A stretch of 27,603 nt of DNA from Roseivirga sp. UBA7431 (GTDB taxonomy: Bacteria; Bacteroidota; Bacteroidia; Cytophagales; Cyclobacteriaceae). Every line of letters starts with the position of its first letter. Position 1 is the stretch's first letter. The notes beneath the pieces were generated by a model. The model did no database searches, was not told the DNA's origin, and worked only from the letters and a program-made list of their open reading frames with translations. Shown piece after piece: positions 16,831 to 24,245 of the stretch. The stretch covers positions 31,285 through 58,887 of the forward strand of contig DLQN01000010.1 in assembly GCA_002477595.1 (NCBI GenBank), in the 5' to 3' direction. Both the position numbers and the translations under genes were made by a program.

Positions 16831-17031
16831 ATTATGCGATAAGAAGGGTAGTGAAAGTATGGCTTAGAAAACTACAAAGCTTACGCTCCCGTTAGTTGAA
16901 AGAACCTGAGACTGTTCAATAGATCAGCTATCTTTGACTTTTAATTTTTACTACTTTCGGCATTCAGGTAATAATGCTGAACCTGCACGCTCAATAACAA
17001 CTCATATACCTTAATTTATCTGGTCATCTAT

Positions 17032-18585
17032 ATGAATTTTATTCCCAAAACGCTTCTAAAAAAATTATACACCCGTGGAAGTCTAACGAAGTCTGATGAG
17101 GGCTTCACTTTCAATGTCAAAAATCGATTGATTGACGTGCATTTTGAAGGCTTGAACTCACTCGAAGTTGACGGTATTCAGGTTGAGAGAAGTCAAATTT
17201 TCACTGATTTGGGGAATGGTCAATGGGTCCAAGTTGAAGAAATCAACCGACAAAATGGATTTAGCTTTAAGCTTGGCAAAAGCTTTAATGTGCTGGTAAA
17301 GGCAAAAATAAATGTAGCAACAAACTTGAAGCTCGATTTCAAGTTCCATACAAAACCGTTCGGGATATTAAGTTTTAGTGTAAATGACGTCATGCATGAA
17401 TCACAGGTTGAGCGCACTGTCAAAATCCCAAGAATTTATGGAGATGATTACAGTTGTGATGCGGTGAATGAAAGACTTGATTTCGTGAATTCTTTTTCTG
17501 GCACTAACCTCAAGAACATTGCTCCGCAAGTTGAAGATACATCTGTATATCAGGGAAATATTGAGCACTTAACAGGCTTTGCAAAGGTGCCACTTGGAAT
17601 AGCCGGCCCCATTCGAGTTAATGGAGAATATGCGCAAGGTGATTTCTTAGTTCCATTGGCAACCACAGAAGGAACCTTGGTAGCTTCTTACAATAAGGGG
17701 ATTAAACTCGTGAATGAGGCTGGTGGTGTCAACTGTAGAGTCATTAAGGACAGTATGCAAAGAGCACCTGTTTTCATATTCGATACTTTGGTTAAAGCGG
17801 TTGATTTTGGTAAATGGATCAAGACGGTAACCCCAGACTTAAAACAGCAAGCAGAACAAGGGTCCAATTACCTCAAGTATGAAGACTTGGAAGTTTACCA
17901 AGCTGGAAATAACGTTTTCCTCCGCTTTAATTTTTTTACTGGAGATGCCGCTGGGCAGAATATGGTGAACAAGGCCACATTTCAAGTGTGTCAATGGATA
18001 CTGGAAGCTTACGATGGTATTCAGCACTTTTTCTTGGAATCCAACATGGCCAGTGATAAAAAACATTCTTTTATCAACGCGCTAAACTCCAGGGGAAAAA
18101 AGGTAATAGCAGAAGCTACATTTTCAGAAGCGCTTTTGATCAAGAACTTTGGAGTGGACGCGCATCAACTGCAACGACATTTGGACATCGCCAACTTGGG
18201 TGGAATGATGGCCGGTGTTAATAACAACGGAGCACACACGGCCAATGCATTGGCAGCTATGTTCGTTGCAATGGGTCAAGACATTGCAAATTTGGCTGAA
18301 AGTACTGCTGGTTTTTTGCATACAGAGGTACTAGCGGATGGAAGCTTATACGGTACTATAACCTTACCATCCCTTATTGTAGGTACTGTGGGAGGAGGCA
18401 CTGGCTTACCAACGCAAAGAGACTGCCTGGAAATGATGGGGTGCTATGGTTCCGATAAAGCGAAAAAGCTTGCTGAGATTATGGCGGGTGTTGTGCTTGC
18501 TGGTGAGATTTCACTCGGTGCTGCCATGTCATCTTTAGATTGGGTAGCAGCTCATGAAGACTTAGGAAGAAACAAAATTCCTTAG
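17032..18585 (+). CDS. hmgA: hydroxymethylglutaryl-CoA reductase with novel N-terminal domain
   Basis: It should reduce HMG-CoA to mevalonate with two NAD(P)H. The catalytic part (about 127-517) looks like class I: ERTVKIPR at 127-134, VPLGIAGPI at 186-194, and the substrate and NADP segments in between. All four catalytic residues can be placed: Glu213 (TTEG), Lys343 (SDKK), Asp417 (GQD) and His508 (AAHED), by analogy with human E559, K691, D767 and H866. Residues 1-125 are not part of known HMGR catalytic folds. They contain alternating beta-strand patterns and no membrane helix, unlike the eukaryotic sterol-sensing region. The glycosyltransferase gene begins at the base after its stop codon. 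The 200 bp upstream of the gene hold the rho terminator and no clear promoter match. Confidence 0.9.
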   Translation: MNFIPKTLLKKLYTRGSLTKSDEGFTFNVKNRLIDVHFEGLNSLEVDGIQVERSQIFTDLGNGQWVQVEEINRQNGFSFKLGKSFNVLVKAKINVATNLKLDFKFHTKPFGILSFSVNDVMHESQVERTVKIPRIYGDDYSCDAVNERLDFVNSFSGTNLKNIAPQVEDTSVYQGNIEHLTGFAKVPLGIAGPIRVNGEYAQGDFLVPLATTEGTLVASYNKGIKLVNEAGGVNCRVIKDSMQRAPVFIFDTLVKAVDFGKWIKTVTPDLKQQAEQGSNYLKYEDLEVYQAGNNVFLRFNFFTGDAAGQNMVNKATFQVCQWILEAYDGIQHFFLESNMASDKKHSFINALNSRGKKVIAEATFSEALLIKNFGVDAHQLQRHLDIANLGGMMAGVNNNGAHTANALAAMFVAMGQDIANLAESTAGFLHTEVLADGSLYGTITLPSLIVGTVGGGTGLPTQRDCLEMMGCYGSDKAKKLAEIMAGVVLAGEISLGAAMSSLDWVAAHEDLGRNKIP

Positions 18586-19317
18586 ATGCAAAAAGTATCC
18601 ATTATCATACCTACTTATAACGAAGAGGCTTGTCTTGGAGAACTATTACAGAGCTTAACCAAGCTCGATCCAAAGCCATATGAGGTTATTATTGTAGATG
18701 GGTGGAGTACCGATGGTACACTCGAAATCATTGAGTCCTATGGCCGTGAAGTACTTGTTTCAGAGAAACTGGGTAGAGCTGCCCAGATGCATGCCGGTGC
18801 TATTGAGGCAACGGGTGATATCCTTTGTTTTTTACATGCCGATACTTTTGCTCCGAATGATTTAGTGCTCGTGGTGCAAGAGACATTGGCTGATAGTGCA
18901 ACTGCATTGGCTGGCTTTAGGAGCGTGATGACAGGCACTGATAAGCAAAACTTTACCACTGCTCATAATCGCATTAAAACCTATTACGCACCTTTTGTTT
19001 ATAACCCTTATCGTACCCTTTTTAAAGGGCTAAGGCTCCTTTTTGGAGATCAATTGCTTTTTTGTAGAAAGTCGGATTATATGGCCTCAGGAGGATTTGA
19101 TCCAACGATGATGATCATGGAAGAAGCTGATCTGTGTATCAAAATGAATCGATTGGGTAGCATAAGACAGATTGGTCAAAAGGTTTATTCATCTGACCGG
19201 AGAGTTGCCAAATGGGGTGTTGTTAAGGCTAATTTTATTTTTATTGCCATTGCGTCACTTTGGGCATTAGGCATGTCCAATGAACGACTTGCCAAGTTTT
19301 ATGGTAACATTCGTTAA
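18586..19317 (+). CDS. family 2 glycosyltransferase (TIGR04283-like)
   Basis: A 243-residue GT-A-fold glycosyltransferase. It opens VSIIIPTYNEE (4-14), has the nucleotide-sugar segment VDGWSTDGT at 37-45, the subgroup block GRAAQMHAGA at 63-72 and the metal-site-like HADT at 84-87. This layout matches the TIGR04283 group, named for rSAM/selenodomain or arsenosugar contexts, though no such partner genes are here. A hydrophobic patch near 215-230 may contact the membrane. Its ATG directly follows the TAG of the HMG-CoA reductase gene, so translation is probably coupled. That suggests, without proving, a shared role such as glycosylating an isoprenoid product. Confidence 0.85.
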   Translation: MQKVSIIIPTYNEEACLGELLQSLTKLDPKPYEVIIVDGWSTDGTLEIIESYGREVLVSEKLGRAAQMHAGAIEATGDILCFLHADTFAPNDLVLVVQETLADSATALAGFRSVMTGTDKQNFTTAHNRIKTYYAPFVYNPYRTLFKGLRLLFGDQLLFCRKSDYMASGGFDPTMMIMEEADLCIKMNRLGSIRQIGQKVYSSDRRVAKWGVVKANFIFIAIASLWALGMSNERLAKFYGNIR

Positions 19318-19493
19318 GAGTAGGCGGAAATATTTTCTTCAGGGGTTAACTACTTTTACCTTAAATAAGCCATTTTAAGTTTCGGTGCCAACGTGGCCAT
19401 CAAACTAAGATAATTCCCAACCTATCGATGGAGTGAATGGCCCTAGGTTATGAGGGTTCTTTATTTTTCAAACGAATGCTTCACCAAATGGGC

Positions 19494-19509
19494 AGAAGGT
19501 TGACCTTCT
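19494..19509. repeat. small inverted repeat upstream of the Gfo/Idh gene
   Basis: AGAAGG and CCTTCT (19494-19499, 19504-19509) flank a TTGA loop, 24 bp before the oxidoreductase start. The rest of the 216-bp gap 19318-19533 shows no clear promoter pair or T-tract terminator. An operator or leader hairpin is possible. Confidence 0.3.
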
Positions 19510-19533
19510 CCGAATATTTGCTTTATTAGGAGG

Positions 19534-20487
19534 ATGAACTGGGGTTTTATAGGGTTTGGCCGAATTGCAAGAAAGTTTTTAGAGAGTCTGAATGCAGTAG
19601 AGCATGAGGTGCCCTATGCCTTTGCCTCAAGGTCTAATGCCGGTGCCTTACAGAAGGAATTTCCAGAAGTAAGAGTCTACTCATCCTATGCCGATATTTT
19701 AGCGGATGCTGACATTGATATCGTCTACATAAGCACGACTCATAATTTCCATTGTCAGAATGTAATTGACGCACTCAATGCTGGCAAACATGTGCTATGT
19801 GAAAAGCCAATAGGGGTTTCTAGTGATGAAGTGGTTAAGATGACTTTAGCCGCCAAGTCCAATGATAAGTTTTTAATGGAGGCCATGTGGATGCGATTTC
19901 TACCTGCTTATCGTGAGGTTATTGCCAAGATAAAGGCTGGCGAAATCGGTCAAGTTAAGTACATGACAGCCAGTTTTGGATTTCGATCTGAAGACAAACT
20001 GACCCAAGACGGACGTTTATTGAACCCAGAATTGGCAGGTGGAGCACTCTATGATGTCGGTGTTTACCCGCTGACTATTGTTTCCGACATGTTTGGATGG
20101 AAACCAGTTGACTTTAAGGCGCATGCCATTAAGTCTGATACTGGGGTAGACGAAACGATCCAAATACAGCTTGATTTTGGTCAGGATAGAATGGCGCAAG
20201 TAGTTGGCAGCATTACCATGAATACAAATAAAGAAGCCTGTATTTACGGAGAGAAAGGATTTGTGAGAATTCCTATGTTCTGGAAATCGGAGTCTTATGA
20301 AGTGGTGAAAGGAGACGATGTTGAGGTTTTTTATGCCCCAATGATCAGTACAGGATATGCCCATGAAATTATGGAGGTATCAAAGTGCATCAAACAAGGA
20401 AAAACCGAGTCTGAACTGTTTACACTTAACGATAGCTTAATGAGCGCAAAGTTGGTCGAGAGTATTCTTTCAACCATCTTCAAATAG
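19534..20487 (+). CDS. Gfo/Idh/MocA-family oxidoreductase
   Basis: A 317-residue NAD(P)-dependent dehydrogenase. The N-terminal Rossmann fold has GFGRIA at 7-12, the catalytic-lysine motif EKP is at 90-92, and the C-terminal domain carries the substrate-side segment GGALYDVGVYP at 169-179. MEAMWMRFLPAY at 115-126 resembles the dihydrodiol dehydrogenase/glucose-fructose oxidoreductase subgroup, so a sugar or cyclic-diol substrate is likely. A strong Shine-Dalgarno-like TAGGAGG (19527-19533) directly abuts the ATG with no spacer, which is too close to work normally; no later start fits the family. The HAD gene follows by 13 bp. Confidence 0.9.
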   Translation: MNWGFIGFGRIARKFLESLNAVEHEVPYAFASRSNAGALQKEFPEVRVYSSYADILADADIDIVYISTTHNFHCQNVIDALNAGKHVLCEKPIGVSSDEVVKMTLAAKSNDKFLMEAMWMRFLPAYREVIAKIKAGEIGQVKYMTASFGFRSEDKLTQDGRLLNPELAGGALYDVGVYPLTIVSDMFGWKPVDFKAHAIKSDTGVDETIQIQLDFGQDRMAQVVGSITMNTNKEACIYGEKGFVRIPMFWKSESYEVVKGDDVEVFYAPMISTGYAHEIMEVSKCIKQGKTESELFTLNDSLMSAKLVESILSTIFK

Positions 20488-20500
20488 AAAATTAAATTAT

Positions 20501-21277
20501 ATGCCTAAAGGATTTTTGATTGACCAAGACGGAGTTATTTATGTTGAGAATGAAATGATTCCGGGTGCTGATAAATTTATTCAGACACTCCAGAAAGAGA
20601 ACATTCCCTTCACTTTTATGACGAACAACAGTCAAAGGTCACCTTTGGATGCTGTAAGAAAGCTAAGAAAGATGGGCATCGATGTGGAAGAGAAAAATGT
20701 TTATACCTCTGCCATGGCGACCACGCATTTTATGAGACAACAATTTCCAAACGGCACAGCTTATGTCTTGGGTGAAGGTGGTTTGATCTCCAGCTTACAT
20801 GAAAATGGCTTTACCTTGGTACAAAACGACCCAGACTTTGTAGTCGTAGGAGAAGGAATTAATTTCACGCTAGAAATGGTCCGAAAGGCCATAGATTTCA
20901 TTCTAGAAGGGGCAAAGTTTATCGCAACGAATTTAGATGCCTCACCTCGTAAGGCAGGCTGGAATAACTTGGGCATAGCAGCTGTTGTCTCTATGATAGA
21001 GACTGCAACAGGAAAACAAGCTTTTTCAGTTGGTAAGCCAAGTGCTGTAATGATGAGGCAGGCACGGAAATATATAGGTCTGGCAACAGACGAGGTCACA
21101 GTGATTGGAGATACGCTATCTACGGATATACAAGGTGGTGTTCAAGTAGGCTATAATACCATACTCACATTGTCAGGTATGTCAAGACGTGAACAACTCA
21201 ATGACTATCCTTTTAAACCAGACATGGTGATTGATTCAATTGCAGACCTAGAATTACCACTGCCTTGGTGGGTTTGA
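20501..21277 (+). CDS. HAD-superfamily IIA phosphatase, NagD-like
   Basis: A 258-residue haloacid-dehalogenase phosphatase. Motif I is D8-Q-D10-G, motif II is T41-NN-S, the motif III lysine is K179 (GKPS), and motif IV is GDTLSTD with D204 and D209. The large C2-type cap between motifs II and III identifies class IIA (NagD, p-nitrophenylphosphatase-like). Such enzymes dephosphorylate nucleotides or sugar phosphates. The exact substrate is unknown. It follows the oxidoreductase by 13 bp and probably shares its transcript. Confidence 0.9.
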   Translation: MPKGFLIDQDGVIYVENEMIPGADKFIQTLQKENIPFTFMTNNSQRSPLDAVRKLRKMGIDVEEKNVYTSAMATTHFMRQQFPNGTAYVLGEGGLISSLHENGFTLVQNDPDFVVVGEGINFTLEMVRKAIDFILEGAKFIATNLDASPRKAGWNNLGIAAVVSMIETATGKQAFSVGKPSAVMMRQARKYIGLATDEVTVIGDTLSTDIQGGVQVGYNTILTLSGMSRREQLNDYPFKPDMVIDSIADLELPLPWWV

Positions 21278-21312
21278 TTATCTAAAATAAATCAGCGAGA
21301 GAATAGTTTGTT

Positions 21313-21320
21313 TAACTTTG
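21313..21320 (+). promoter_or_regulatory. candidate -7 element upstream of the aldose epimerase gene
   Basis: TAACTTTG matches TAnnTTTG exactly. It lies within TTTGTTTAACTTTG (21307-21320), almost identical to an element upstream of the sigma gene. No TTTG is found 19-21 bp further up. Transcription would start about 47 bp before the gene. Confidence 0.35.
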
Positions 21321-21373
21321 AGGAAACAATTAATATGTAGGTACAGTTTTTCTGTGTCGAGTACTTATTAATA

Positions 21374-22234
21374 ATGACGTTAGAATTAAAAGCAAATAAT
21401 CAACAGCTGACTTTAGACCCATTTTGTGGAGGGGCCATCAAAGAATTGACCCTTTCTTCGAATGGAATTACTAAGACCCTCATTAGTCCAAAAGAAGGTT
21501 ATCATTACCAATCTTCATTACTTTTTCCTTTTCCCAATAGGCTCCAAGATGGGAAGTTTGAATTCGAAGGAAACACTTATCAATTCCCTCTCAATGATTT
21601 TGGTTTACCAAACGCCTTGCATGGCATGCTGCATGACAAGCCTTTTGAGTTAAAGGCAGAGACAGAGAACGAATTGAGTTTAGCATATAGTTATGATGGG
21701 GATTTGATCTACTACCCATTTCCATTTAAAATTGACCTGAATTACAAGCTCGCTCCTGGAAGTCTTTCAGTGGAGGTTAAAATCGTTAATACTGGAAATA
21801 CCACTTTGCCTTTCGCTTTTGGATGGCATCCATATTTCAACTTACCTGAGGAAGGTGAATTGGGAAAACTGCAGCTTATGAATGTGGCCTTAGTTGAAGT
21901 CGATGAAGCGATGATACCAACAGGGGAAAGTACCCCGTATCGAACATTGGAAGAACCAATTGATATTTCAGCCCTGACGTTAGACACCTGCTTCCGTGCT
22001 ATCGAGAAGGAAGATAGGTACGTTACGAGACTCATTTACCCAGATGAAAGTGTGCTAGAAGTATGGCAAGATGAGAATCATCCATTTACTCAAATTTATA
22101 CTCCTGAGGATAGAAGAACCATCGCAATAGAACCTATGACAGGAAATATTAACGCATTAAATACTAAGGATGGCTTGAGTTTGATAGAACCAAAGCAATC
22201 CTTAGTCTTGAATTTTGGAGTTTCTCTTCAGTAA
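21374..22234 (+). CDS. aldose 1-epimerase (galactose mutarotase-like)
   Basis: A 286-residue beta-sandwich enzyme that interconverts alpha and beta anomers of sugars or sugar phosphates. Family marks are FPFPNRL at 51-57, His83 in ALHG, the catalytic His152 in GWHPYF, and the probable catalytic base Glu253 in IAIEPM. It lacks a signal peptide, so it acts in the cytoplasm. It follows the HAD gene by 96 bp, possibly with its own promoter, and converges on the stress-protein gene with 14 bp between the stop codons. Confidence 0.9.
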   Translation: MTLELKANNQQLTLDPFCGGAIKELTLSSNGITKTLISPKEGYHYQSSLLFPFPNRLQDGKFEFEGNTYQFPLNDFGLPNALHGMLHDKPFELKAETENELSLAYSYDGDLIYYPFPFKIDLNYKLAPGSLSVEVKIVNTGNTTLPFAFGWHPYFNLPEEGELGKLQLMNVALVEVDEAMIPTGESTPYRTLEEPIDISALTLDTCFRAIEKEDRYVTRLIYPDESVLEVWQDENHPFTQIYTPEDRRTIAIEPMTGNINALNTKDGLSLIEPKQSLVLNFGVSLQ

Positions 22235-22248
22235 TCCTTAGCCTCCTT

Positions 22249-23073
22249 CTATTCGCGAATTATCATCAGAGGTATCGGTATGTCCAATACCATTTTCTTA
22301 GTATGGCTACCATGTCGTAGGCGCTCCAAAAGGCCGTGATGTTTCGAAACCATAGCGATGAGTTCGATATTGGCTTCTTTCGCAAACTCCAACAATCCTT
22401 CTTCCACATTTTCAAATTTTCTAAAGTGAAATGAGTGCTTAATGTGGTTGAGGTATTTGTCCATATTTCTGGCAATATCAATTTGATCTTTGACCAAAAC
22501 ATCTCCCTTGTCAATATGAATGATATGAAGTTGGCCCATAAATGCCCTGACAATATCAGTCACTAAATGAATCGAATCATGCGCTGGTACATTACGATAG
22601 TCACCTGCTAATGCGATATGCTTCATACGGCTAATGTCTGCATCTTCTGGTAAGGCAATCACTGGAATTTTCACGTTTTTGATTACGTGATACGCGTTGC
22701 TACCAATAAGCGACTTGGCAATGCCACTCGCACCATGAGTACCCATTACGATTAACGCGATCTCTTCCTCTTTCGCAAGCTCATTGATGCTTTCATGAAG
22801 TGATCCATATTGGATAATACTTCTATAAGTTACTTGCTTTAACTCAGGCATTTCCTCAATGAGTGCTTCTATTCTTTGCCTTGAACTTGCTTCAAGTTCT
22901 TCGAAATCGTAGCCTATATTCCCTGCCGGAACCCCTTCTGCCAAACCTATTGGTACAATAACTGAATGGAATAGAAGTATCTCCATTTGCATCCTATCAG
23001 CTACTTGGATAGCATTGCTTAGGGCATTTTTAGAACAACTCGAAAAATCGATTGGTACTAATAGCTTTTTCAT
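22249..23073 (-). CDS. tandem-domain universal stress protein
   Basis: A 274-residue protein of two UspA-like domains. The first (about 1-145) starts KKLLVPIDFS and has the ATP-binding G-x2-G-x9-G motif (GTHG near 111-114, then GSN), so it probably binds ATP. The second (about 150-274) ends KMVLDIPIPLMII and has a degenerate motif (SKHHG), suggesting loss of nucleotide binding. The frame can begin at GTG 23079, but that codon lies inside a strong Shine-Dalgarno site (AAAGGAGG, plus 23079-23086) ideally spaced from ATG 23073, so the ATG is chosen. Two FNR/CRP-like boxes lie 64-102 bp upstream. Confidence 0.92.
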   Translation of the reverse strand: MKKLLVPIDFSSCSKNALSNAIQVADRMQMEILLFHSVIVPIGLAEGVPAGNIGYDFEELEASSRQRIEALIEEMPELKQVTYRSIIQYGSLHESINELAKEEEIALIVMGTHGASGIAKSLIGSNAYHVIKNVKIPVIALPEDADISRMKHIALAGDYRNVPAHDSIHLVTDIVRAFMGQLHIIHIDKGDVLVKDQIDIARNMDKYLNHIKHSFHFRKFENVEEGLLEFAKEANIELIAMVSKHHGLLERLRHGSHTKKMVLDIPIPLMIIRE

Positions 23074-23136
23074 AGTCACCTCCTTTTGATTTGTGAATTT
23101 ATATCATGAAGCTACTTAGTTAGAAAGCCTTAACCG

Positions 23137-23175
23137 CTGATGGGTATCAGATCAGAACATGATCAATATCATGTT
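23137..23175 (-). promoter_or_regulatory. two FNR/CRP-like palindromes upstream of the stress-protein gene
   Basis: Box 1 is AACATGAT-CAAT-ATCATGTT (23156-23175), an 8-bp perfect inverted repeat. Box 2 is CTGAT-GGGT-ATCAG (23137-23150). Both share the core TGAT-N4-ATCA of FNR-type sites and their centres are 22 bp apart, two helical turns. They end 64 bp before the ATG. Universal stress genes are FNR/ANR targets in other bacteria. Control by a Crp/Fnr-family protein is inferred. The rest of the 330-bp gap 23074-23403 holds the AraC remnant and a long palindrome. Confidence 0.55.
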
Positions 23176-23239
23176 TGAGAGGTCTACTTAATTTAGTTGT
23201 GAGTCCAAGACTACTGCTTGCTGCTTTACAAAGCTCAAT

Positions 23240-23374
23240 TCAAAATTCAGTGGAGTGCTTGATGACTTTCATTTCAATTCTACGCGAGCTTAAGTAAGCC
23301 GAAGGAGACATGACCAACTTTTTCTTAAATTGGCCATTAAAGTAACAAGTGTTATTGTACCTAGAATGGTAGCT
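23240..23374 (-). pseudogene. 3' remnant of an AraC-family regulator gene
   Basis: The minus strand reads 44 codons to a TGA at 23242-23240. They spell the end of an AraC-type DNA-binding domain: YNNTCYFNGQFKKKLVMSPS, then AYLSSRR and a short tail. This is the second helix-turn-helix and the conserved F-N-x-x-F-K-K-x5-SP-x-x-Y region. Immediately upstream is an in-frame TAG and then the start of the plus-strand phosphoesterase gene, so the N-terminal part is gone. It lies next to a glycan-degrading operon, where AraC-type regulators are common. Confidence 0.6.
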
Positions 23375-23384
23375 ATTCTAGGTA
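23358..23384. repeat. 27-bp perfect palindrome upstream of the EEP-fucosidase operon
   Basis: TACCTAGAAT and ATTCTAGGTA (10-bp perfect arms) flank a 7-bp spacer, GGTAGCT, ending 19 bp before the phosphoesterase start. It overlaps the broken end of the AraC remnant. It could be a regulator-binding site or a leader hairpin; there is no T run, so it is not a terminator. Confidence 0.6.
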
Positions 23385-23403
23385 AGAAGAGTTCTTTTAG
23401 ATT

Positions 23404-24192
23404 ATGAGAAAGTTATCCATATCCCTTTTGCTTTTAGCATTGGTACAAGGTCTGACGGCACAAGCACCAGATTCATCAAGAATAGTGCGCGTGCTGACTT
23501 ATAATATTCTGCACGGAGCCACAATGAAAGGTGATTTCGACTTGGATTTAATAGCTGATGTAATCAAGGCCGCCAAACCAGATTTGGTGGCATTACAAGA
23601 GGTTGACTATAAAACGAATCGAGCAAAAAAGTACGATTTGGTTACAGAATTGGCGATTAGAACGAATATGTCACCACTTTTTGCAAGAGCAATGCCCTAT
23701 GATGATGGTGAATATGGAGAAGGAATCTTATCAAGTTTTACATTTCTAGCGACCAAGAATCACCCCTTGCCCTATACGGAAGGAAAGGAACCTAGGGCTG
23801 CCGCTGAAATTAATATTGTCCTCAAAAGCGGTGACACCATTCGATTTATTGGTACTCATTTGGATCACGAAAAAGATCCTTTGAACCGACTGATGCAGGC
23901 CAAAGAATTAAATAGGGTTTTGACTAGAGATGCAAGACCATCCATCTTAACAGGAGATTTAAATGAGGAGCCAGATAAAGAAGGAATGAAGGTTCTCTTT
24001 ACCGAATGGGAGAGGTCATTCAAAGAAGACACACCAACGTTTCCTTCTGATAATCCAATAAAAAAGATCGACTACGTATTGTTTCGGCCTGCGAACAGAT
24101 GGCGTGTGTTGGAGACCAGAGTAATTGATGAAAAGATCGCTTCAGACCACTGTCCGGTCCTAGTGGTACTAGAGCTCCTTCCAGATAAATAA
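23404..24192 (+). CDS. secreted endonuclease/exonuclease/phosphatase-family protein
   Basis: A 262-residue metal-dependent phosphoesterase of the EEP superfamily (DNase I, sphingomyelinase and nocturnin relatives). A signal peptide covers about residues 1-20 (hydrophobic run, then LTAQ-A), so it is exported. The active-site set is complete: Asn34 (TYNIL), Glu66 (LQEVD), His152 (GTHLDH), Asp185 and Asn187 (GDLN), Asp223 (KKIDYV), Asp248 and His249 (SDH). The substrate cannot be told from sequence. It is first in an operon with two fucosidases (53 bp to the next gene). Upstream lie a long palindrome and an AraC remnant. Confidence 0.88.
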   Translation: MRKLSISLLLLALVQGLTAQAPDSSRIVRVLTYNILHGATMKGDFDLDLIADVIKAAKPDLVALQEVDYKTNRAKKYDLVTELAIRTNMSPLFARAMPYDDGEYGEGILSSFTFLATKNHPLPYTEGKEPRAAAEINIVLKSGDTIRFIGTHLDHEKDPLNRLMQAKELNRVLTRDARPSILTGDLNEEPDKEGMKVLFTEWERSFKEDTPTFPSDNPIKKIDYVLFRPANRWRVLETRVIDEKIASDHCPVLVVLELLPDK

Positions 24193-24245
24193 GAAAGTTT
24201 TTCATTTAGATTTTTCTGAACCACTTTGTAACCAAGAGAAAAGCC

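Noticed and set aside
16950..16990. CAGGT...ACCTG repeat upstream of the HMG-CoA reductase
   Set aside because: Five-base arms with an 11-base loop are expected by chance in this much sequence.
19370..19470. Weak inverted repeats (CTTAAA/TTTAAG, CCCT/AGGG) in the gap after the glycosyltransferase
   Set aside because: Arms are short and AT-rich or interrupted, with no T tract; consistent with chance.
23074..23403. A CRISPR or tandem-repeat array in the longest gap
   Set aside because: No repeated unit with spacers is present; the symmetry comes from separate palindromes.
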